A DNA stretch of 10,023 nt, taken from SHZI01 sp964391025 (GTDB lineage: Bacteria > Pseudomonadota > Gammaproteobacteria > Steroidobacterales > GCA-2729495). Under the pieces are notes generated by a model. The model ran no database searches. It worked only from the letters and a program-made list of their open reading frames with translations, and was not told where the DNA came from. The number at the start of each line of letters is the position of its first letter. Position 1 is the first letter of the stretch. Shown one piece after another: positions 4,724 to 10,023 of the stretch. Position numbers and translations under genes: made by a program. The stretch covers positions 1 to 10,023 of the forward strand of contig CAYMKJ010000281.1 in the NCBI GenBank assembly GCA_964391025.1, read 5' to 3'.

Positions 4724-7700
4724 GACTTCGCCAGGATGGGCCTGGCTGCGCTGGGCCTGGCTGCGCTGGGCCTGGCCATGCTGGGCTTGTCCAGAATCGC
4801 TCCGGCCCAGGTGAATCCGCCGCCGAACGCGCACAGTCCGATTCGCGAGGCCGGGCCCGGCCGGCGCAAGACGGTATCCAGCGCCAGCGGAATGGTGCTC
4901 GAAGAGGTATTGCCCTGTGCCCCGATCTCGTTCCACACCCGGTCCGGCGGCAGTTTGAGCCGCGTGCGCATCGCTTCGATGATGCGGCCGTTGGCCTGGT
5001 GGGGCACGATGAGATCGAGATCGTCGATGCCGATTCCCGCCTCCAGGCAGGCATCCGCCAGCACGCCGTTCATGCGGCGCACGGCCTCGGAGAACACCCG
5101 CCGCCCTTCCATCCGCACGCCCTGGCCAGAACCGGGCAGCGGCACCAGCAGCGTGGTGCCGTCTTCACCCCGCCCATCGATCACCGGTCGGTGGAGCCGG
5201 GCGAGGCCCGCGCCGGGAGCGGCCGAGGCTGTCACTACCGTTGCGGTGGCGGCGTCGCCGAAGATCGGCGAGGTTTCCGGGTCGTCCGGGTTGGTGATCC
5301 GGCGCATCACCTCAGTGGTCAGCACGAGGATGTGGGCACCGGGGCGCGTCTGGAGAAAATCCCAGGCGCTGGACAGCGCGTACAGGTAGCCGCTGCAGGC
5401 TGCGAGCAGATCGTAAGCAGGCACGTTGGCCTCCGGCGCGATCTTCTCCAGCACGAGGCACGCAGTGGACGGCACGACCGTGACCGGCGTGCTGGTGCTG
5501 CAGATGATGAGGCTGAGATCCCCCGGCAGGAGCCCTGCTTCCTGAAGAGCGAGGCCGGCGGCTTCAACTGCCATGCTGACCGCGTCCTGGGACGCACTGG
5601 CCACGATGCGACTCGTGATGCCGGTGCGCTCGGCGATGCCATCCCGGCCATCCGTGCTGAAGGCCGGAAAGTGCGCCAGCAGCTCCGCGTTGTCGAGGCG
5701 GTCCTGGCCGCGGCACACGCCGAGCCCGGTGATGACCACCGAGTGTTCGTCGGGCTGCTGCGTGTTCACCGGGCTGGTATTCAGAGCCGCTGCCGCGACT
5801 CGCGGCGCGTTGCGCCGGGCCAGATGGGGTTTGCCGGGGGCTTCCCGAGTGAGTTGTCGCTGGCGGGCATTTTCCACCCCGAGGGTCAGCAGCGGCGTGT
5901 CCACCGGAGCCTGGTCGCCGATTTTCAGGTGAATGGCCTCGACCGTGCCGTCCGCCGGGCAGACCAGATCGACCATCGCCTTGTCCGCTTCGAGGGTGGC
6001 CAGCTGCTGTCCCGCCTGGACGCGGTCGCCCACCTTCACGAGTAATTCCACGACCTCGACTTGTTGGTCCGCGGGGCTCGAGCCAATCGCCGTCACGACG
6101 AACTGGTCGGCAGCCCCGGCGCTTGGCCGGTCCCAGGTCAGGGTGAGGTCGAGCATCTCCGCCGCTGCCGTCAGCAGGCCCTCGAAGGACGGCAGGATTT
6201 CGAGCTGATTGCCGAAGTGACAGGGCACGAAGGTGTCGGGCCGCGCCAGCCGGCGGTACTGCACCGGGCCTTCGATTGATTCCGCCACACCGGCGATGAC
6301 CTCCGCACCAAAGCCCGCTGTCAGGTTGTCCTCGTGCACCACCAGCAGGCGCCGGGTCTTCTCCACCGACCGCTGCACGGCATCCCCGTCGAAGGGGGAC
6401 ATCCAGCGCAGATCCAGCACGTCCGCCGAGACCCCGATGATGGCCAGCGCGTCGGCCACCCTTTCGCACAGGGGGACGGTGTTGCCCCAGCCGACCAGCG
6501 TGAGGTCCACTCCGGTGCGGACCTGTCGCGCAATGCCCAGAGAAATGCTCTGCCGGGCCACGTCCGCGGACGTGCCCCGATCCCGGTCGTTGAGCAGGGC
6601 CTTGGGATACAGGATCACCGTCGGCCGCTCGCTGTCGAAGGCGGCATTCAACATGCCGGCCGCATCCGCGGCCGTCGCCGGCATGCCGACGTCGATCCCC
6701 GGCAGATGCGCCAGCAGGGCTTCGAAGGTGTGCGCGTGAAAGGGGCCGAGTCCGGGGCGGTAAGCGCCGCAGGCGGCGAGCACGATCACCGGTGCGCGCC
6801 AGCCCCCGTTGGTCCGCCAGGCCAGGGTGGCCAGTTCGGTGGCGAGCTGGTTGAAGGCGAGGGGCAGGAAATCCGCGAACTGCAGGAACGCCACCGGCCG
6901 GCCGCCGGCCAGCGCCCGGCCAATGCAGGTGCCAAGAATCGTTGACTCACTGAGGGGCGCGTTCCGCACCCGGCCGGGAAATTGCGTGCTGAGGGTGCGG
7001 GTGACGCCGAAGACATCGCCCTTCGGATCTTCGAGATCCTGCCCGTAGAGAGAGACGCGTTCGTCAGCCGCGAGGCGCGCCCGCAGCACTTCCCGGAAAG
7101 CCTCGGTCATCAGCACCGGGCCCGGCGTACCCCGGTACTCGCTCGTCGTCTCGAGGGCGGGCGTCGGCTTCGCTTCCCGGGTGGCCACGGGCAGCGGCTG
7201 GCGCAGGGCCTCGTCCACCGCGGCGAGCACTTCCGTCTCCACGCCCGCTTCCAGGGCCCTGAGGGCCGACTCAGTGACACCGTCGCTGAGCAGGGCAGTC
7301 CGCAACAGCGCTACCGGGTCGCCCGTCTGCCGGGCCTCGCTCCTTTCCCGGGCGTCCCGGTACACGCGTTCGTCGTCTGCATTGCTGTGATCGGCGAGGC
7401 GTTCCACGGACATGACGCAGAGCGCAGGACCCCGGGAGCGGCGCAGCTCGCCGACCAGCTGGCCGAACAGGTTGGCGCAGGCGCGGGCATCCCGTCCGTC
7501 GACCCTAAGGATCGGCAGCCCGTAGAATGACGGCGCATCGCCCTCCGGCAGTGAGAAAAAGGTCCGTCCGGTGGTCCGCGTCGAGATAGCGAGCCGGTTG
7601 TCCTCGACAAGAAACAGCACGGGGAGCGTGCAGCGCACCGCTTCGGCCACGGCCTCGAGAAATTCACCCTCCTGGGTGCCACCGTCGCCGAGGCCGCACA

Positions 7701-8103
7701 ACACCAGGGGCTGCTGTGCCGAGTCCCGGATCTGCTGGGCCACACCGACAGACTGCAGCGCATTGTTGGCCACCGGGCCCACGATGCTGAGGACATTCAG
7801 GGCCGGCACGCTGAGCAGAGGGGACAACTGCCGTCCGGCCGAATTGCCGGAGCCGTTGCAGAGCACGGTGTTGAAGAACTCGACCAGCGGTACGCCGCGG
7901 GCGAGGAGCAGCGCCTTGTCGCGATAGTGGCAGTGGAGATAATCCTCTGGAATCAGGAGCGGGGCCAGGGCGGCAACCGCCTCGTGTCCCGCGCCACTGG
8001 CGTGGAAAAAGGCTTCGCCCCGTCCGACCAGCTGCCGTTCCATCTCGTCGACGCGACGAGCGGCATGCATCCAGCGATAGAGACTGAGATCCTGGCCAGA
8101 CAC
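4720..8103 (-). CDS. 2-oxoacid dehydrogenase E1 alpha/beta - lipoyl - KAS III fusion protein
   Basis: A 1127-residue multidomain protein. Residues 1-300 are E1 alpha: HYRDKALLLARG (59-70) and the thiamine-diphosphate motif from GDGG (139-142) to EDN (167-169). Residues 325-655 are E1 beta: LSESTILGTCIGRALAGGRP with Glu386, then FHAHTFEALLAHLPGI with His456/His458. Residues 665-745 are a lipoyl domain with EADKA, Lys708 being the lipoylation site. Residues 746-785 form an Ala/Pro-rich linker. Residues 786-1106 are FabH-like KAS III with Cys903 (AACSG), His1035 (PHQANGR), Asn1065 (GNTSSS) and the FGGGFTWAGAIL end. No E2 acyltransferase core (HxxxD) or subunit-binding domain is seen. Expected role: decarboxylate a 2-oxoacid, load the acyl on lipoate, and condense it with malonyl-ACP; substrate unknown (branched 2-oxoacids are possible). 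The start is GTG 8103, preceded by GGAG. The tail has AARPS repeats. E3 would be needed in trans. Confidence 0.9.
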   Translation of the reverse strand: MSGQDLSLYRWMHAARRVDEMERQLVGRGEAFFHASGAGHEAVAALAPLLIPEDYLHCHYRDKALLLARGVPLVEFFNTVLCNGSGNSAGRQLSPLLSVPALNVLSIVGPVANNALQSVGVAQQIRDSAQQPLVLCGLGDGGTQEGEFLEAVAEAVRCTLPVLFLVEDNRLAISTRTTGRTFFSLPEGDAPSFYGLPILRVDGRDARACANLFGQLVGELRRSRGPALCVMSVERLADHSNADDERVYRDARERSEARQTGDPVALLRTALLSDGVTESALRALEAGVETEVLAAVDEALRQPLPVATREAKPTPALETTSEYRGTPGPVLMTEAFREVLRARLAADERVSLYGQDLEDPKGDVFGVTRTLSTQFPGRVRNAPLSESTILGTCIGRALAGGRPVAFLQFADFLPLAFNQLATELATLAWRTNGGWRAPVIVLAACGAYRPGLGPFHAHTFEALLAHLPGIDVGMPATAADAAGMLNAAFDSERPTVILYPKALLNDRDRGTSADVARQSISLGIARQVRTGVDLTLVGWGNTVPLCERVADALAIIGVSADVLDLRWMSPFDGDAVQRSVEKTRRLLVVHEDNLTAGFGAEVIAGVAESIEGPVQYRRLARPDTFVPCHFGNQLEILPSFEGLLTAAAEMLDLTLTWDRPSAGAADQFVVTAIGSSPADQQVEVVELLVKVGDRVQAGQQLATLEADKAMVDLVCPADGTVEAIHLKIGDQAPVDTPLLTLGVENARQRQLTREAPGKPHLARRNAPRVAAAALNTSPVNTQQPDEHSVVITGLGVCRGQDRLDNAELLAHFPAFSTDGRDGIAERTGITSRIVASASQDAVSMAVEAAGLALQEAGLLPGDLSLIICSTSTPVTVVPSTACLVLEKIAPEANVPAYDLLAACSGYLYALSSAWDFLQTRPGAHILVLTTEVMRRITNPDDPETSPIFGDAATATVVTASAAPGAGLARLHRPVIDGRGEDGTTLLVPLPGSGQGVRMEGRRVFSEAVRRMNGVLADACLEAGIGIDDLDLIVPHQANGRIIEAMRTRLKLPPDRVWNEIGAQGNTSSSTIPLALDTVLRRPGPASRIGLCAFGGGFTWAGAILDKPSMARPSAARPSAARPILAKS
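4737..4790. repeat. 15-bp tandem repeats encoding AARPS pentapeptides
   Basis: Units at 4737-4751 and 4752-4766 are identical (tgggcctggctgcgc), 4767-4781 diverges at its end, and 4782 onward is a partial degraded unit. In the minus-strand fusion gene they encode the C-terminal tail with repeated A-A-R-P-S. The array sits between the end of the KAS III fold and the greB start codon, so its copy number can change without touching either domain. Confidence 0.9.
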
Positions 8104-8167
8104 GGGCGCTCCGGGAGACAGAAATGAGGCAGCGCCACCACCACCGGGGGCGGCGCGACGTAGGATA

Positions 8168-8182
8168 ACCCGTCTGTCGGGT
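8168..8182. other. Short hairpin in the leader between channel and fusion genes
   Basis: ACCCG/CGGGT (8168-8172, 8178-8182) forms a 5-bp stem with a TCTGT loop in the 97-bp gap after the channel stop. There is no U-tract after it on the minus strand, so a terminator is not supported; it may be a weak RNA structure or nothing. Confidence 0.3.
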
Positions 8183-8200
8183 CCTCGACGGCGAAAGGCG

Positions 8201-8647
8201 CTATTTGCGCCAGTACCGCTCCATTTCGAGGAACGTAAATGAGGCGGACCAGGTGATCAGCACCAGGCCCGTCAAGGCCATCGAGCCGCCCACGAAACGA
8301 ATCGGGCCGACCGGCGCCAGGTCCCCGAAGCCCACCGTGGTGTAGGTATTCGCTGACAGATACACCGCATCCAGGAGGCTGCCGGAAACGCTGCCGGCGA
8401 CGCTGCCGGTATTCGCGAACATCAGCAGGCCCCACAGCGTGAGGCCGAAAATCCAGATCTCGGCGATGTGCAGGCTGAGCACACCGAAAATGCCGTACAG
8501 GACCTTGCGCCTTGGGTGGTGATCGCGACGCCTGGCGAGCCACCGGGAGAGCAGGCTGAGACCCTCGTAGTGGACCAACACGGACGCGCCCACGGCGAGC
8601 ACGGTGCCGAGCACCACGATCAGGTTCGCGGTCCAGTCCTGGTACAT
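8201..8647 (-). CDS. Potassium-channel-like protein (Ion_trans_2 pore)
   Basis: A 148-residue membrane protein starting at ATG 8647. It has hydrophobic segments at about 8-28, 49-77 and 118-140. Before the last one lies a pore helix (about 89-101) and the selectivity-filter signature TTVGFGD (103-109), the hallmark of K+ channels of the two-TM pore class; GFG in place of GYG is a common variant. Such subunits normally form tetramers in the inner membrane and conduct K+. It has one extra N-terminal TM segment and no RCK, cyclic-nucleotide or voltage-sensor domain, so gating is unknown. An AGGGAA sequence lies about 11 bp before the start. The gene ends 97 bp before the E1-KAS III fusion on the same strand and may share its transcript. 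Related small proteins are usually annotated only as ion channel family. Confidence 0.88.
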   Translation of the reverse strand: MYQDWTANLIVVLGTVLAVGASVLVHYEGLSLLSRWLARRRDHHPRRKVLYGIFGVLSLHIAEIWIFGLTLWGLLMFANTGSVAGSVSGSLLDAVYLSANTYTTVGFGDLAPVGPIRFVGGSMALTGLVLITWSASFTFLEMERYWRK

Positions 8648-8684
8648 CGACTAGTGTTCCCTGGCTTCCCGTACCCATGGAATC

Positions 8685-8737
8685 GTACCCGGTCGTGGCG
8701 GGTACTGAACCCGGCAATTACCGGGACGGGTATCCGT
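8685..8737. promoter_or_regulatory. Three consecutive palindromes in the divergent intergenic region
   Basis: Between the divergent channel and outer-membrane genes there are three inverted repeats: GTACCCG/CGGGTAC (8685-8691, 8699-8705, 7-nt spacer), CCCGG/CCGGG (8710-8714, 8721-8725, 6-nt spacer) and ACGG/CCGT (8726-8729, 8734-8737). They lie just upstream of the promoter at 8748, so operator function is plausible; a terminator is less so because no T-run follows. Confidence 0.45.
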
Positions 8738-8747
8738 GTTTTCCGCA

Positions 8748-8777
8748 TTGCCATTAGTCAGCCGGAAGAGACATAAT
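8748..8777 (+). promoter_or_regulatory. Sigma70-like promoter of the OmpW/OmpA-like gene
   Basis: TTGCCA (8748-8753) and CATAAT (8772-8777) each match the consensus at five of six positions and are separated by 18 bp. Transcription would begin near 8784, giving a leader of about 77 nt before the GTG start at 8861. Confidence 0.6.
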
Positions 8778-8860
8778 CCTCTGGTTGTAGAGCGGGTGTG
8801 CCCGTCAGTGGCTCAGGTCCCGCGTCCGGCGTCTTTGCAAACAGAGGGAGTAAATAAATC

Positions 8861-10009
8861 GTGAAATCCAGAGCATTACAGCTCGGCCTTGCGCTCGTTG
8901 CCTCCGGGCTGTGCTTTCAGCCTCTGACCGCCGTCGCCGCGAAGGGCGACTGGCTGCTCCGGGCCGGGGCGGGCGTCGTCGTTCCCAAGGACGACAACCT
9001 GACCCTGGCCGGTGGTTCCGAACTGCAGGTGGACAACGCTACCAGTGCGACCGTCGAAGGCACCTATATGTTTGCCGAGCATCTGGGCGTCGAGCTGTTC
9101 GTCGCCTGGCCGTTCACGCACGATGTGTATATTTTTCAGCAGAGAGGCGATGTGGCCAAAGTTGACCAAATCCCCCCGACCCTCAGCCTCCAGTACCACT
9201 TCAACCCGGATGGCGTGTTCCGGCCCTATATCGGCGCGGGCCTGAACTACACCTTTTTCTCTAACGAGGAAACAGAGGGTGCGCTGGACGGGACCAGCCT
9301 GGATCTCGACGATTCCTGGGGTGCGGCAGGGCAGATCGGCGCCGACATCGGCATCAGCAAGAACTGGTTCCTGAATCTCGCGGTGCGCTACATCGACATG
9401 GATTCCGACGCGTCGCTCAACGGCGCCAGCCTGGGCACGATAGAGATCGATCCGTTCATCTACCAGGCGCAGGTGGGTTACCGCTTCGGCAAGGCGGTAC
9501 CCGTCGTCGTTGCGGCGCCAGTGGTGGCTGCCGTGGTACCGCCACCACCGCCACCACCCCCGCCGCCGGCGGACACGGATGGCGACGGGGTCATCGACCC
9601 GAGCGACGAGTGCCCTGCGACGCCGAAGGGTGACCGGGTGGGGCCACGAGGCTGCTCCTGCGACGTCACCCGCCAGGTGCAGTTCAAAGTGAGCTCGGCG
9701 GAGCTGACCGAATATGACAGGGCCGACCTGGACGAAATGGCTGTCAACCTGAACAGGCTCAAATTCATTTCTGGCACGGTCGTCGGCCACACCGACAACA
9801 CCGGTTCCGAGGCTTACAACCAGAAGCTGTCCGAGCGCCGGGCTGAAACGGTGTCGGCCTACCTGCAGCGCAAGGGCGTCGCCGTGGGCCGCCTGGCTGC
9901 GTTCGGTGCGGGTGAGAGCGAGCCGATTGCGGACAACAGGACTGCGGAAGGCCGCGCCCAGAACCGGCGGGTGGTGCTGAAGCGCACGGACTGCGACGCG
10001 CCGAAGTAA
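8861..10009 (+). CDS. Outer-membrane protein: OmpW-like barrel with OmpA peptidoglycan-binding domain
   Basis: A 382-residue outer-membrane protein. The signal peptide (1-27) ends LTAVAA before KGDWLLRAG. Residues 28-210 look like an OmpW-type eight-stranded barrel: GDWLLRAGAGVVVPKDD, GVELFVAWPFTHDV, IPPTLSLQYHFNP, FRPYIGAGLNYTFF, DDSWGAAGQIGAD, NWFLNLAVRYIDM and a terminal VGYRF. A linker with ten prolines (227-236) follows, then a thrombospondin-type-3-like acidic stretch, DTDGDGVIDPSDECP (238-252), and an OmpA C-terminal domain (about 270-375) with GHTDNTGSEAYN and LSERRAETV. Asp312 and Arg327 match the residues that hold diaminopimelate in peptidoglycan. It should tether the outer membrane to the cell wall. 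GTG 8861 is the start because GAGGGAG lies ten bases upstream and the signal peptide begins there. The OmpW-like barrel in an OmpA architecture is noteworthy. It is transcribed divergently from the channel. Confidence 0.92.
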   Translation: MKSRALQLGLALVASGLCFQPLTAVAAKGDWLLRAGAGVVVPKDDNLTLAGGSELQVDNATSATVEGTYMFAEHLGVELFVAWPFTHDVYIFQQRGDVAKVDQIPPTLSLQYHFNPDGVFRPYIGAGLNYTFFSNEETEGALDGTSLDLDDSWGAAGQIGADIGISKNWFLNLAVRYIDMDSDASLNGASLGTIEIDPFIYQAQVGYRFGKAVPVVVAAPVVAAVVPPPPPPPPPPADTDGDGVIDPSDECPATPKGDRVGPRGCSCDVTRQVQFKVSSAELTEYDRADLDEMAVNLNRLKFISGTVVGHTDNTGSEAYNQKLSERRAETVSAYLQRKGVAVGRLAAFGAGESEPIADNRTAEGRAQNRRVVLKRTDCDAPK

Positions 10010-10023
10010 CCGGCACGCAGCCC

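Noticed and set aside
4121..4936. GreB extended upstream to 4936
   Set aside because: The extra 71 codons are out-of-frame shadow of the KAS III end; the GTG at 4723 with the GTGA overlap gives a normal GreB opening.
8133..8182. Rho-independent terminator after the channel gene
   Set aside because: The stems are short or bulged and no T-run follows on the minus strand, so termination before the fusion gene is not supported.
8876..9790. 304-residue minus-strand reading frame
   Set aside because: It is antisense to the clear OmpW/OmpA-like gene and has no signal peptide or recognisable motif.

Overview
The window reads as two unlike halves joined near position 3770. The left half (about 1-3770) carries a run of type II secretion / type IV pilus-like pseudopilin genes on the minus strand. 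They are separated by short palindromic and heptameric repeats, and all three readable PilD-type cleavage sites have Ala at -1. Large prepilin-type proteins whose leaders are built from intergenic repeats suggest a planctomycete or related PVC-type bacterium (inference). The right half (about 3770-10023) has dense GC-rich genes typical of a gammaproteobacterium: an antitoxin, GreB, a very large 2-oxoacid dehydrogenase E1 / lipoyl / ketosynthase fusion, a two-pore-helix-type ion channel subunit, and an OmpW/OmpA-like outer-membrane protein. The junction lies where a PIN-toxin-like start (coupled to the antitoxin stop) runs in frame into a pseudopilin C-terminus, so either a metagenomic assembly chimera or a real recombination is possible.

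Layout: 1-1401(-), partial GspI/PilV-like prepilin; 1233-1610, dense hairpins and a 108-bp tandem duplication; 1614-2591(-), GspH-like prepilin; 2588-3622(-), GspG-like prepilin, overlapping the previous gene by 4 bp; 3567-3660, inverted heptamer repeats; 3654-3794(-), chimeric pseudopilin C-terminal fragment; 3791-4036(-), Phd/YefM antitoxin with promoter and palindromic operator at 4063-4092; 4121-4723(-), greB; 4720-8103(-), the 1127-residue fusion, overlapping greB by 4 bp; 8201-8647(-), ion channel; 8648-8860, divergent intergenic region with palindromes and a sigma70-like promoter; 8861-10009(+), OmpW-barrel/OmpA-domain protein.

The most interesting item is the fusion. It has both halves of a thiamine-diphosphate 2-oxoacid dehydrogenase E1, a lipoyl domain with its target lysine, and a complete KAS III with Cys-His-Asn, but no E2 acyltransferase core. 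By eye, the KAS III domain also lacks the two residues that clamp the adenine of CoA in E. coli FabH. The simplest model is that an acyl group made by decarboxylating a 2-oxoacid is handed from the lipoyl arm directly to the ketosynthase, bypassing CoA. That is a hypothesis, but one that can be tested. The channel, fusion and greB lie on one strand, and the last two look translationally coupled.
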